DNA of 64,000 bases, taken from contig NZ_CP094669.1 in NCBI RefSeq assembly GCF_022827545.1, forward strand, positions 447,001 to 511,000. Reading direction: 5' to 3'. This DNA is from Hymenobacter tibetensis. Lineage in GTDB: Bacteria; Bacteroidota; Bacteroidia; Cytophagales; Hymenobacteraceae. Both the position numbers and the translations under genes were made by a program. Below, piece by piece: positions 1 through 8,835 of the stretch. Position 1 is the first letter of the stretch; every line of letters begins with the position of its first letter. The notes beneath the pieces are model-generated. The model was not told the origin of the DNA. It made no database searches and was given only the letters and a program-made list of their open reading frames with translations.

Positions 1-294
1 TGATAAATAAATTTATAGAAAATCAGGAATATATAACAACCTAGTCAAAGGCCTGTTGATAGCATGTCAGTGGGCTCTGTAGCTTCTAATTATCAGCGCT
101 TTACAGATGGTGTCTTGTAGCAAGAGAACAAATTATCCCATGCTTGGTAGGTGAAGCAGATGACCTTATTATTATCTGACTGCTAAGCTTCTTTGCATTG
201 TTAGTGTCTGCTGGTCAGGCTGTAGAACAGCCATTTTGATGCGTAGAAGCCCCCTTGCGTCAACGCCGCTAGACGGAGGCCGTACAGCTTCTTC
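1..294. other. gene-free left edge
   Basis: No convincing gene is seen on either strand. The first 40 bases are A/T-rich. Open frames here are short, have no recognisable protein character, and overlap the start of the exonuclease gene in the wrong orientation. The stretch may hold the exonuclease promoter, but no clear TAnnTTTG element was found close to the start. Confidence 0.5.
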
Positions 295-903
295 ATGCGC
301 TACATTTCCCTTGACCTTGAAACTTCCGGTGGTCGGCCTCAGCGCCATCAAATCCTGGAACTTGCCGCCGTAATAGAAGATACCAAGCACCTATTGCCGC
401 TGCCCGAACTGCCTGCGTTTCGGCGTGTGGTGCGCCACCCCGAATATGTGGGCACTGCCGGCGCGCTGGCTCTCAATGCCCGCCTGCTGCAGGAATTAGC
501 CGATAAAGCACCCAACCCCGAGCTCTGCACCCCCGACCAGTTGTTGCCCCAGCTACGGGAATTTTTGCTACAACACGGTTTCAAGCCCGACAAGCAGGAT
601 TGCGTGAGCGTGACCATGGCCGGTAAAAACATAGCCTCCTTCGACCTCGGATTTCTGCGCGAATTGCCCGGCTACGGTACCTTGGTTCGGGCGGAGCCTG
701 CCATGCTAGACCCCGCTGCTTTCTACCTCAATTGGCGCAAAGATTCGCGCCTGCCTACCATGACTATCTGCAAGGCCCGCGCTGGTTTCGAAGACGATAC
801 AGTGGCGCACGAAGCCCTAGCCGACGCGCTGGATGTGGTGCAGCTACTGCGTCCGTTCTATGAGCTGCCCATCTACAAGCAAGTACAGCCCGAACAACAA
901 TAA
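295..903 (+). CDS. DnaQ-like (DEDDh) 3'-5' exonuclease
   Basis: Predicted 202-residue 3'-5' exonuclease of the RNase T/DnaQ superfamily, cytoplasmic, acting on DNA or RNA 3' ends with two metal ions. The first acidic motif (DLET, Asp7/Glu9) lies at the very N terminus, the second is FDLGFL around Asp117, and the third is HEALAD (His172, Asp177). The His-x4-Asp spacing marks the DEDDh subclass. The protein is a bare exonuclease domain with no polymerase or helicase fusion, so the substrate cannot be told from sequence. The ATG at 295 places the first catalytic motif seven residues in, as usual for the family. It is a single gene facing the TPM/LemA genes across a shared terminator. Confidence 0.85.
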   Translation: MRYISLDLETSGGRPQRHQILELAAVIEDTKHLLPLPELPAFRRVVRHPEYVGTAGALALNARLLQELADKAPNPELCTPDQLLPQLREFLLQHGFKPDKQDCVSVTMAGKNIASFDLGFLRELPGYGTLVRAEPAMLDPAAFYLNWRKDSRLPTMTICKARAGFEDDTVAHEALADALDVVQLLRPFYELPIYKQVQPEQQ

Positions 904-940
904 AAGAGGCCCGAACTACAAATAGCTCGGGCCTCTTTTA
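901..940. terminator. bidirectional terminator
   Basis: A 17-bp stem (901-917 with 924-940, one mismatch) encloses a six-base loop. A-rich and T-rich ends flank it, so it can act as a rho-independent terminator in both directions. The left arm starts with the TAA stop codon of the exonuclease gene. It separates that gene from the convergent TPM gene. Confidence 0.85.
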
Positions 941-963
941 GTTGTGTGCTAGACAGAACAGCG

Positions 964-1791
964 TTACCAGTCGCCGCTGGCGCCGCCGCCGCCGGAGCTG
1001 CCGCCCCCGAAGCCGCCGAAACCGCCTCCGCCACCACCTCCGCCGAAGCCCCCACCGCCGCCAAATACGCCGCGGCCACCCGAGAAGTCGCCGAAGATAA
1101 CGGGGGGTATCATCATGCCGCCACCCAGACCGCCGCGGCCACCCCGGCCACCACCTCCGCGCGACCGAAGCAGCATAAACAGAACCAGCGCGCCAATAAT
1201 CACCCAAAACGTCCAGCCGGTGCCGCTATCGTCGGTGCGGCGCTGGCGGGTTTGGGTGGTTTGGTCGGCTTTGTATTCACCTTTGGCCAGCGCAATAAGC
1301 TGGTCGGTGGCTCGGTCAAGTCCTTGGTAGTATTGCTCTTCGCGGAAAGCCGGAACAATAGTATTGGAGATAATGCGCTTGGCCAAGGCATCCGGAATAG
1401 CACCTTCTAGGCCGTAGCCGGTTTGGATGCGGGCCTTTTGCTCTTTGCGAGCAATGAGCAGCAACACGCCGTTGTTGTTGCCTTTTTGGCCAATGCCCCA
1501 GGTTTCGTAGAGTTTCTGCGCGTAATCGGCAATTTCATAGTCGCTGAGCGTGGGTACGGTCACGACGGCAATCTGGGAAGAAGTGGAGTCGTTGTACGCC
1601 ACCAGCTTCTGCTCCAGCGCCGCCACCTCATCAGGCCGCATCATGCCCGCCAAGTCGTTTACGAGGCGAGGGGGCGAGGGGCGGGCAGGCACCTCCTGCG
1701 CCAACGCGCCGAGCTGCACCGATAAAAGCAGCAGTACCAGCACCAGCGGCCGGAGCCACGCTCGGTATAAAACAGGAAGGGGATGCATCAT
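964..1791 (-). CDS. TPM domain protein with glycine-rich tail
   Basis: A 275-residue envelope protein of the TPM (YgcG/Psb32) family. Residues about 1-31 are a signal peptide, and about 36-165 form the TPM domain (for example LVNDLAGMM, QIAVVTV, NNGVLLLIA and QTGYGLEGAIPD). One membrane helix lies near 191-208, followed by a very glycine-rich tail of about 65 residues. TPM domains are soluble alpha/beta modules linked to membrane-protein quality control and, in plants, photosystem II repair; phosphatase activity is reported for some. The start overlaps the stop of the upstream TPM gene by four bases, showing translational coupling. With lemA upstream it forms a set recurrent in Bacteroidota whose biochemical role is unsettled. 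Confidence 0.85.
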   Translation of the reverse strand: MMHPLPVLYRAWLRPLVLVLLLLSVQLGALAQEVPARPSPPRLVNDLAGMMRPDEVAALEQKLVAYNDSTSSQIAVVTVPTLSDYEIADYAQKLYETWGIGQKGNNNGVLLLIARKEQKARIQTGYGLEGAIPDALAKRIISNTIVPAFREEQYYQGLDRATDQLIALAKGEYKADQTTQTRQRRTDDSGTGWTFWVIIGALVLFMLLRSRGGGGRGGRGGLGGGMMIPPVIFGDFSGGRGVFGGGGGFGGGGGGGGFGGFGGGSSGGGGASGDW

Positions 1792-2249
1792 ACGCGAGGA
1801 GGCTGCGTAATGCCACCGCCAAACGAAATGGAATCGTCGAGTTCGTTTTTGTCGGTCACGGAGTCGTAAGGAAAGTAACGTTTCAATTGTTCGCCGACCA
1901 TCCGGATGCCTTGCTCAAGCCCCGCCACGTACTTGGCGGTGCGGAACTGACTGAGCACGGTTTCCTTGGTGGTTTCCCAAAAGTCATCAGGAACGGCAGA
2001 ATTGATACCTGCGTCGCCGATAACGGCAAACTGCCGACTCTTCCAAGCCAAGTAGAACAGCACGCCATTGCGCTGCGCCGTGCGGTGCATGTTCAGTTCG
2101 GCAAACACCTGAGCGGCGCGGTCGAGCGGTTCGGGAGTAGGGCAAGTGTCTTCCAGGTGCACCCGGATTTCACCGGAAGTGGTGATTTCAGCCTGCCGGA
2201 TAGCCGCCACGAGTGCTGCTTCCTGGTCGGGGGTGAGGGGGTTGGTCAT
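1788..2249 (-). CDS. TPM domain protein, soluble
   Basis: A 153-residue protein made almost entirely of a TPM domain (motifs EITTSGEIRVHLED, RNGVLFYLAW and AVIGDAGI). It has no signal peptide or membrane helix, so unlike its neighbour it is probably cytoplasmic. The ATG at 2249 is chosen because the domain begins directly after it; an upstream extension to 2372 has no family character. Its stop overlaps the start of the membrane-anchored TPM gene by ATGA, so the pair is probably translated together. Function is inferred only from association with lemA and the second TPM gene. Confidence 0.82.
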   Translation of the reverse strand: MTNPLTPDQEAALVAAIRQAEITTSGEIRVHLEDTCPTPEPLDRAAQVFAELNMHRTAQRNGVLFYLAWKSRQFAVIGDAGINSAVPDDFWETTKETVLSQFRTAKYVAGLEQGIRMVGEQLKRYFPYDSVTDKNELDDSISFGGGITQPPRV

Positions 2250-2489
2250 AGGTGGTGGGATTTCGAGAGAGGGGGTACGAGCAGAAAAAACAGGCGTGCC
2301 AAGAAGAGTTGAAGCATCTCGGCAAGGCAATAAATCCGGTGGCTTAGTCCTTGGAGCGAAACGGTATTTCATCTCCGCTCGGCACCACCAACAACCTTAC
2401 TACGAAGCTAACGCACTACTTGTGGGCACTATAGCAAGCAGAACCCTGCTTTTCTGCCCATACGCACTCCTAGACCCCTGCCAGCCAAA

Positions 2490-3068
2490 TCAGAACTGAA
2501 CCGTAGGCGCTTTCTGCGAAGCTGGGTCGGCGGCGAAGTACGGCTTCTCGGCGTAGCCGAACATCCCCGCAAACAAGTTGTTGGGAAACGACTTCACGAA
2601 GCCGTTGTAATCGTTGGTAACCGTGTTGAACTTGTTGCGCTCCACGTTGATGCGGTTTTCGGTGCCTTCAATCTGAGCTTGTAGCTCCTGAAAGTTGGCG
2701 TTGGCTTTCAGCTCCGGATAATTTTCCGATACGGCCAACAACCGGCCCAGGCCGCTGCTTAGCTGGGTTTGGGCAGCCTGAAACTTCTGCAAGTTTTCGG
2801 GCGTGAGCTGATCAGACGAGATATTGACGCCCGTGGCGTTGGCCCGAGCCTGCACCACAGCTTCCAAGGTGCTTTTCTCGAAATTAGCGGCACCCTTTAC
2901 GGTGTTCACGAGGTTCGGAATCAGGTCGGCACGGCGCTGGTAGGCACTTTGCACGTTGGCCCATTGAGATTTCACCGCTTGGTCGCGCGATACCATGCCA
3001 TTGTAGCCGCACGACGACTGAGACAGCAACATCACCAGACCGGCAAAGTAGAGAAGGAAACGTTTCAT
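2490..3068 (-). CDS. lemA: LemA family lipoprotein
   Basis: A 192-residue LemA family protein. The N terminus is a lipoprotein signal ending in a lipobox (LSQSSC, Cys at about residue 20), followed by the alpha-helical LemA domain with the typical QWANVQSAYQRRADLIPNLV stretch and later NYPELKANANFQELQ. The ATG at 3068 is preferred to one 14 codons upstream because it starts a clean lipoprotein signal. LemA proteins are envelope proteins of unknown mechanism, commonly encoded beside TPM-domain proteins. About 240 bases separate it from the first TPM gene, so it may have separate transcripts despite the conserved order. Confidence 0.9.
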   Translation of the reverse strand: MKRFLLYFAGLVMLLSQSSCGYNGMVSRDQAVKSQWANVQSAYQRRADLIPNLVNTVKGAANFEKSTLEAVVQARANATGVNISSDQLTPENLQKFQAAQTQLSSGLGRLLAVSENYPELKANANFQELQAQIEGTENRINVERNKFNTVTNDYNGFVKSFPNNLFAGMFGYAEKPYFAADPASQKAPTVQF

Positions 3069-3372
3069 AAAAAGAAGAAGGGGAGAGTTGGTAAATGAAA
3101 AACCAGTCAATAGGTAAGAGACAACGACAAGCCAGTGAGAATCCAGAGCCGCTTACCGCAGCCTCATACGGTGCTTTTGCAATAGTAAATAATATTACGG
3201 TTGCATAATATTTTCTTTGAGGCCGTGCGGCGGGCTTGTAGAAGCCGTGCAGGGTCTTATAATCTCACTATTTCATCGTGCCAAAGTACGAATTCGAGCT
3301 TCAGCGGTTGTCAGTGAAGCGGCTCCCGCTGCTATTCGCTATTTTGCGGACTTACGCCACGCCTGTTGTTCA
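3069..3372. other. divergent promoter region
   Basis: This 304-base gap separates lemA (minus) from the nucleotidyltransferase (plus) and must hold promoters for both. Around 3187-3212 there is an A/T-rich interrupted inverted repeat (AATATT and ATAATATT separated by GC-richer bases), but no exact TAnnTTTG element in either direction. No gene is seen. Confidence 0.4.
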
Positions 3373-4374
3373 ATGAAAGCTATTATTCCCGTTGCGGGTA
3401 TTGGGTCGCGCCTGCGCCCGCACACGCACACCCAGCCGAAATCCCTGGTGCCGGTGGCCGGCAATACCATTCTCGGGCACATCATCGACCGGCTCAGTGG
3501 GGCCGGGGTTCAGGAGTTTGTATTCATCATTGGCTATCTAGGCGAGAAGATAGAGCGGTACGTGCGCCGCACCTATCCTCAAATTCATAGCACGTTTGTG
3601 GTGCAGGAGCCCCGCGAAGGCATTGCGCACGCCTTGTGGCTGGCCCGCGACACGTTTCGGCAGGAGGCCGATGGTATTCTGATTCTGCTCGGCGACACCA
3701 TTGTGGATGTAGACCTGCCTGCCATGATGCAAACGGCTGGCAACGTGCTGGCCGTGAAGGAAGTGAAAACGCCTTCGATGTTCGGGCTGGTGGAAACGGC
3801 CGTCAACGGCCGCGTAACCAAAGTGGTGGAAAAGCCACGCATTCCGAAGTCCAACTACGCCTTGGTGGGGCTCTACAAGATTGCCAATTCCGAGTGGCTG
3901 GCTACGGCTTTGGAGCGCCTCATCGACCAAGACCAGCGCACGCACGGCGAGTTCCAGCTCACCGATGCGCTGATGCTCATGATTCAGGACGGCGCCGAAA
4001 TGACCACCGCTTCGGTGGACAACTGGTTTGACTGCGGCCGCAAAGATTCGTTGCTGGAAGCCAACGCCCGCTTGCTCAACCGCCCCGAGTTCCTAGACCG
4101 CCGCGACTATCCCCAGTTTCCGGATACCATCATTATTCCGCCCGTCAGCATTGGGAAAGACTGCGAAATCAGCAATTCCATCATCGGGCCCAATGTGGCC
4201 ATCGGCGACCGGACCATTGTGAAGAACACTATTCTGAGCGAGTCTATTATCGGTTCCTACAGTGAGCTGCGCTCAGCTGTGATGCACGATTGTATCGTGG
4301 GCTCGGATGCTTCGTTCCGGGGTATGCGCCACAGCCTGAACATCGGCGACAACACCGAGATTGACTACAGCTAG
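3373..4374 (+). CDS. sugar-phosphate nucleotidyltransferase
   Basis: A 333-residue cytoplasmic enzyme of the RmlA/GalU/mannose-1-phosphate guanylyltransferase type, which couples a sugar 1-phosphate to an NTP to make an NDP-sugar. The start carries the nucleotide-binding signature (AIIPVAGIGSRLRPHT) and the catalytic-site region ILLGDTIVD follows. The last 80 or so residues show hexapeptide-like repeats (ISNSIIGPNVAIGDRTIVKN) typical of a left-handed beta-helix. The ATG at 3373 is chosen because the signature begins at residue 2; the open frame extends upstream without homology-like content. Which sugar and base are used cannot be read from the sequence. No glycosyltransferase cluster lies next to it. 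Confidence 0.85.
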   Translation: MKAIIPVAGIGSRLRPHTHTQPKSLVPVAGNTILGHIIDRLSGAGVQEFVFIIGYLGEKIERYVRRTYPQIHSTFVVQEPREGIAHALWLARDTFRQEADGILILLGDTIVDVDLPAMMQTAGNVLAVKEVKTPSMFGLVETAVNGRVTKVVEKPRIPKSNYALVGLYKIANSEWLATALERLIDQDQRTHGEFQLTDALMLMIQDGAEMTTASVDNWFDCGRKDSLLEANARLLNRPEFLDRRDYPQFPDTIIIPPVSIGKDCEISNSIIGPNVAIGDRTIVKNTILSESIIGSYSELRSAVMHDCIVGSDASFRGMRHSLNIGDNTEIDYS

Positions 4375-4478
4375 GGTTGGGGCGTAGTGCGATGTGGCCA
4401 ACGAAAAAGCTGCCGTTTCGCACCGCTGGCCCGGCTTTCGCGTATCAACTTCAACTTCTGAAAACTACTCGCTTGTAT

Positions 4479-5984
4479 ATGATAGGTACTTTCCGCCGCG
4501 CCCTTGCTGTTTTGGGGGGGCTACTTGCTGTGTTGAACGCCGCTTTTGCCCAGACGCCGCTCGGGCAGCCCTCGTTCGATGAGCAGAAGGTGCAGGTGTG
4601 GTGTGCCACCGCAAAGTTCGTGTACGAAGACAACGGCCGGCCCAACCTCAAGAGTACCTTGCGTTGTGGCGGCACCCTGAAGGAATTCGAGAACAGCATC
4701 AAAGCCGACAGCCAACGCGTGTTTAGTGCGCTTTATCAGCCGCTAGAGGGGCGCGGTATCATCTACAAAGGGCTGGGTTCCAATCCGTCGAGGTTGCAGA
4801 AGCTGAAAACCGAAATCATCAACCGGTTGAAGTCTTCGCCGGCTCGCCGCGCTAGTCCGGCCCGGATGCAGCGCCTGGCAGCCTTGGAAACGTCCCTGAC
4901 CAACTATGTGGACAACGGTACGCCCATCGGCGACCAAGCCGAGGAACTGGCCGAAGAAAACCCAGACGAGGAAGCTGCCACCGAGGAAGTACCCGTGCCT
5001 GGTGATGCTGGGTTGAGCGAGGCAGGTGTTGCGCAAGCTCAGGACACAGCGCGTGGGTCGGGCGACAGTTTGATGAACCGATTTTTTGCCCCGCTGGCGC
5101 TGATAGTAGCCTTGTTGAGTTTGGTGCTCTACATGCTGATGCGCCGCAACTTGGCCGTGTTTCAGAAGGAACTGGTGGCCAGCATGACCCAGCGGCAAGA
5201 CGAAATAATGGCTGCACGGCCTACACCCACCCCAGCAGCAGCTCCGGCCGCGTCCGCTCAGTCCCTTTCTCCTGAGCTGCACCGCCAGATAGAGCAGCTT
5301 GTGCAGCAACGGTTGGAAGCGGAGCTAGCCAAACACGCACCACTGGCCGCTCCGGTGGCGGCAGTAGCTCAGCCGCTAGCTTCAACCGAAGTGCCACCAG
5401 CCGCTGCGCCGCCACTAGAGGTGCCTCGGGTGATAGCGCAGCCGGTGGCTGTGGTAGCGCCGGCGCCATCAACCCCGGAATTTACAACGGCTGTACCCGC
5501 TACTGCTACCATACAAGACACACCAATACCCATGACGGAAGTGCCTGGTCCGCCAGTGGTTATACCAGCTGGATCGCCCGCTAGTGCTTTGCGCGAAGAT
5601 TTCGAGAGTGTGGTGCCGGCCGTGCAAGTGCCTGGCCCGGCTGAAGAGCCAGTAGCCGAGAGCTTCGTGCGTTACAGTCCGGCTTTCAGAGCCAATACAT
5701 TTCAGGCCGAGGAGTTTACGGAAGAGCTGCAACCTGATAGCGTGTATGAAATCTACCTAGACATGCAGTGGCCCGAGTTGGCTACGTTTCAGGTGAGCCC
5801 GGCGCCATCTGTGCAGGCATATCTGCTACAGGATGCGCCGCCTGATTTGCTGGCTGCCGCCTGCGAATACGAGCAGCCTGCTGGCCTTGTCACGCAAGTT
5901 ATAACGGTAGAGGAAGGAATTTTGCGCAAGGTAGAAGGTGTTTGGCAGGTGGAACAAAAGGCGCTGGTACAGTTTGAGGAGTAG
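4479..5984 (+). CDS. signal-peptide, single-span protein of unknown function
   Basis: Not recognised. The 501-residue product starts with a signal peptide (MIGTFRRALAVLGGLLAVLN, then AFAQ). A mainly charged domain with two cysteines follows (WCATAKF, LRCGGT), then an acidic stretch rich in Glu. A single membrane helix lies near residues 193-212, then a short coiled coil. A long Pro/Ala/Val-rich linker of about 130 residues leads to a C-terminal domain with acidic and aromatic residues (VYEIYLDMQWPELATF). The order suggests an inner-membrane protein with domains on both sides of the membrane, but the orientation is a guess. The start at 4479 is preferred because it begins the signal peptide. 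It lies 104 bases after the nucleotidyltransferase and may share its transcript. Confidence 0.7.
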   Translation: MIGTFRRALAVLGGLLAVLNAAFAQTPLGQPSFDEQKVQVWCATAKFVYEDNGRPNLKSTLRCGGTLKEFENSIKADSQRVFSALYQPLEGRGIIYKGLGSNPSRLQKLKTEIINRLKSSPARRASPARMQRLAALETSLTNYVDNGTPIGDQAEELAEENPDEEAATEEVPVPGDAGLSEAGVAQAQDTARGSGDSLMNRFFAPLALIVALLSLVLYMLMRRNLAVFQKELVASMTQRQDEIMAARPTPTPAAAPAASAQSLSPELHRQIEQLVQQRLEAELAKHAPLAAPVAAVAQPLASTEVPPAAAPPLEVPRVIAQPVAVVAPAPSTPEFTTAVPATATIQDTPIPMTEVPGPPVVIPAGSPASALREDFESVVPAVQVPGPAEEPVAESFVRYSPAFRANTFQAEEFTEELQPDSVYEIYLDMQWPELATFQVSPAPSVQAYLLQDAPPDLLAAACEYEQPAGLVTQVITVEEGILRKVEGVWQVEQKALVQFEE

Positions 5985-6129
5985 TCTGCTGCCCGATAAA
6001 ACGTGGTGCAGTACGTCAACTGCACAACACACTTCCAACTTCATCAACGATTTGCAGGCGCGAGCTTATCAGCACATCGTGCAACACAATACCTGATTTA
6101 TCTTCGGGCCTTTCCTTGTCACTTCCTTC

Positions 6130-8307
6130 ATGCAAAAACGATTATTTCCGGCGCTGGCCTTGGTGATGCTCGCGGGCTGCCGCTCGTCGCAAACCTACTC
6201 GCCGGTACCCGAGAGTTCTTCTATCTCCGCATCTTTTCGCATACCCGTGCAATATCCCGCAACTCGCAAAGCCGACCAAGTAGACGACTACTTTGGTACT
6301 CCCGTGCCGGACCCTTACCGCTGGCTGGAAAACCCCGACTCCCCAGAAACCAAAGCCTGGGTGGAAGCCCAGAACAAAACCTCTTTCGGCTACCTGGAGA
6401 AGATTCCGTTTCGCGACAAAATCCGGGAGCGGCTCACGACCATCTGGAACTACGAACGGTTTGGCGTGCCACAAGAGGAAGGCGGACAGTTGTATTTCTC
6501 GAAAAATGACGGCCTTCAAAACCAAGCAGTGCTGTACACCCAGCAAGATGGGCAGGAAGGCCAACCCGATGTGCTACTCGACCCTAATAAGCTTTCGGCG
6601 GACGGTACCACGGCGCTGGCCGGCACTTTCTTCTCCAACGACCACCAGTACATGGCCTATGCCACCAGCGGCGGCGGTTCCGATTGGCAGAAGTACAAGG
6701 TGATGGATTTGAAAACGCGTCAGCCGCTAACCGATGAGCTGAACTGGGTGAAAGTATCAGGAGCAGCGTGGTACAAAGACGGCTTCTTTTATAGCCGCTA
6801 CGATGCGCCAAAGTCCGGCGAGAACAGCTTGGCCGGAAAAAACGAGTTTCATAAGGTGTACTACCACAAGCTGGGCACCGCCCAGGCGAAAGACCAACTG
6901 GTGTACGAGGACCCCAAGATGGCGCTGGGCTTCCGAATGGTGGGCACCACCGAAGACGAACGGTTCCTGGTGCTCTACCTTACCGATGGCAAGGCCGACG
7001 GCAACCGCCTCTCCGTTCGGGACCTAACCGACCCTAAGCAGGCCGATACGTTTACGCCGCTCATCAGTAGCTACACGCATAACAACTCGGTGGTCGGCAA
7101 CATTGGTGGCCAGCTGCTGGTGCTCACCAACTACAAAGCACCGCGCTACCGGGTAGTGCTCATCGACCCCAAAAAGCCGCAGGAGGCGAACTGGAAGGAA
7201 GTGCTGCCCCAAACCGAGCAAAAGCTGGAAGGCGTTGATCAGGTAGGAGGCTATTTGGTGGCTTCGTATTTGAAAGATGCCAGCAGCAACATCAAAGTGT
7301 ACACCGAGAAAGGCGAGTTCAAGCACGATGTAGCCCTGCCCGCCATTGGTACGGCAGCTGGGTTTGGAGGCAAGCGCGATGCCAAAACGGTGTATTACGC
7401 CTTCACCTCGTTCACATACCCTACCACCATCTATAAGTACGACCTCGCCAGCAACACCAGCACGGTATTTCGGGCCCCCAAAGTAGATGTGAAGCCCGAA
7501 GACTACGTGACCACGCAGGTGTTCTACGCCAGCAAAGACGGCACCAAGATTCCGATGTTCATCACCCATAAGAAGGGGTTGAAGCTGAACGGAAAAAACC
7601 CCACGTACCTCTATGCATACGGCGGGTTCAACGTTTCGCTTACGCCTTCCTTCTCGGTGGCGCGCATGCTGTGGCTGGAAAACGGCGGCATCCTAGCCGT
7701 GCCGAACCTGCGGGGCGGTGGCGAGTACGGCGAAGCCTGGCACAAAGCCGGCATGACCCCCAACAAGCAAAACGTATTCGACGACTTTATTGCGGCCGCC
7801 GACTACCTAAAGGTGCAGGGCTACACCAGCACTGAAAAGCTGGCTATTGCCGGCGGCTCGAACGGTGGCTTGCTGGTGGGCGCCACCATGACCCAGCGCC
7901 CCGACCTCTGCGGCGTGGCTTTTCCTGCGGTGGGCGTGATGGATATGCTGCGCTACCAGAAGTTCACCATCGGCTGGAACTGGGCGCCGGAATACGGCAC
8001 CTCCGATACCTACGGGCAGTTTCAGAACCTTTATAAGTTCTCGCCACTGCATAACCTGAAGCCGGCTGCCTACCCCGCCACCATGATAACCACCGCCGAC
8101 CACGACGACCGGGTGGTGCCCGCGCACTCCTTTAAGTTTGCGGCTGCGCTGCAAGTTGCCAACACTGGCCCCCGGCCCCAACTGATTCGGGTAGATGTGA
8201 ATGCCGGCCACGGCGCGGGCAAAAGCACTAAACTCCAGATAGAGGAATGGGCCGATGTGTGGTCGTTTGCATACCAGAACATGGGCATCAACCCGTATAA
8301 GAAATAA
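6130..8307 (+). CDS. prolyl oligopeptidase family serine peptidase, lipoprotein
   Basis: A 725-residue S9A prolyl oligopeptidase that would cleave peptides after proline in the periplasm or at the outer membrane. The N terminus is a lipoprotein signal with lipobox LAGC. The S9A N-terminal signature DPYRWLE is followed by a seven-bladed propeller region. The C-terminal alpha/beta-hydrolase domain contains the nucleophile in GGSNGGLL, the acid in DHDDRVVP and the histidine in GHGAGKS. Length matches the family. A TATCTTCG sequence at 6099-6106, one base off the -7 consensus, could be its promoter. It is probably transcribed alone. Confidence 0.95.
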   Translation: MQKRLFPALALVMLAGCRSSQTYSPVPESSSISASFRIPVQYPATRKADQVDDYFGTPVPDPYRWLENPDSPETKAWVEAQNKTSFGYLEKIPFRDKIRERLTTIWNYERFGVPQEEGGQLYFSKNDGLQNQAVLYTQQDGQEGQPDVLLDPNKLSADGTTALAGTFFSNDHQYMAYATSGGGSDWQKYKVMDLKTRQPLTDELNWVKVSGAAWYKDGFFYSRYDAPKSGENSLAGKNEFHKVYYHKLGTAQAKDQLVYEDPKMALGFRMVGTTEDERFLVLYLTDGKADGNRLSVRDLTDPKQADTFTPLISSYTHNNSVVGNIGGQLLVLTNYKAPRYRVVLIDPKKPQEANWKEVLPQTEQKLEGVDQVGGYLVASYLKDASSNIKVYTEKGEFKHDVALPAIGTAAGFGGKRDAKTVYYAFTSFTYPTTIYKYDLASNTSTVFRAPKVDVKPEDYVTTQVFYASKDGTKIPMFITHKKGLKLNGKNPTYLYAYGGFNVSLTPSFSVARMLWLENGGILAVPNLRGGGEYGEAWHKAGMTPNKQNVFDDFIAAADYLKVQGYTSTEKLAIAGGSNGGLLVGATMTQRPDLCGVAFPAVGVMDMLRYQKFTIGWNWAPEYGTSDTYGQFQNLYKFSPLHNLKPAAYPATMITTADHDDRVVPAHSFKFAAALQVANTGPRPQLIRVDVNAGHGAGKSTKLQIEEWADVWSFAYQNMGINPYKK

Positions 8308-8491
8308 GGCGCGCCGTAGGGCGCTGACTATTAGGCGAAATAGGACGGAAGCACGACTGCGAAGCTTCCAGCCAGCCGATTGCTCGCCAACAATAGCCTA
8401 AACAGTGCAAAAGTCGTAGAAGGCATTCACCACTTGGTTCGTATCTTCGCGGCCACAACGCGCGTCCCTAGCTCTACCTTTAGGTTTTCAC

Positions 8492-8719
8492 ATGAAAAAA
8501 ACGTTTCTGCTCGGTCTGTTGGCCGCTTCGCTGATGCTGTCCGCTACGTCGTGCAGCAACCCCGATTTCACCAAGGACGAGGAAATGGCTACTAAGCCAC
8601 TGCCTCCCATCCCGGCTGCTCCCGACACCACTGGCGGCAAGGCTGCAACGCCAGCCACCCGCGAAATAACCGCGCCAAACGCCACCGAAGACATTAAAAA
8701 GATGCAGCCGGTTATGTAG
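8492..8719 (+). CDS. small hypothetical lipoprotein
   Basis: A 75-residue protein with a clear lipoprotein signal (KKTFLLGLLAASLMLSATSC, cysteine at about 21). The mature part is short, Pro/Ala/Thr-rich and probably unstructured, ending in a small charged segment (EDIKKMQPVM). No family is recognised. A TATCTTCG sequence at 8442-8449 is a possible near-consensus -7 element. A strong hairpin terminator follows the stop codon, which supports a real single-gene transcript. Confidence 0.65.
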   Translation: MKKTFLLGLLAASLMLSATSCSNPDFTKDEEMATKPLPPIPAAPDTTGGKAATPATREITAPNATEDIKKMQPVM

Positions 8720-8741
8720 CCAGCTGCTCGCAAGCAATAGG

Positions 8742-8785
8742 GAATGAGCAACAGCCAACTACGCGCTGTTGCTCATTCTTTGTTT
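8742..8785 (+). terminator. rho-independent terminator
   Basis: A perfect 13-bp stem (8742-8754 with 8766-8778) is followed by a T-rich tract. It ends the small lipoprotein transcript ahead of the acetyltransferase gene. Confidence 0.85.
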
Positions 8786-8835
8786 TCAGCCACTGGCTGG
8801 CTGTTTTACTTTTCGCCCTCACATCTTTCCCCACC

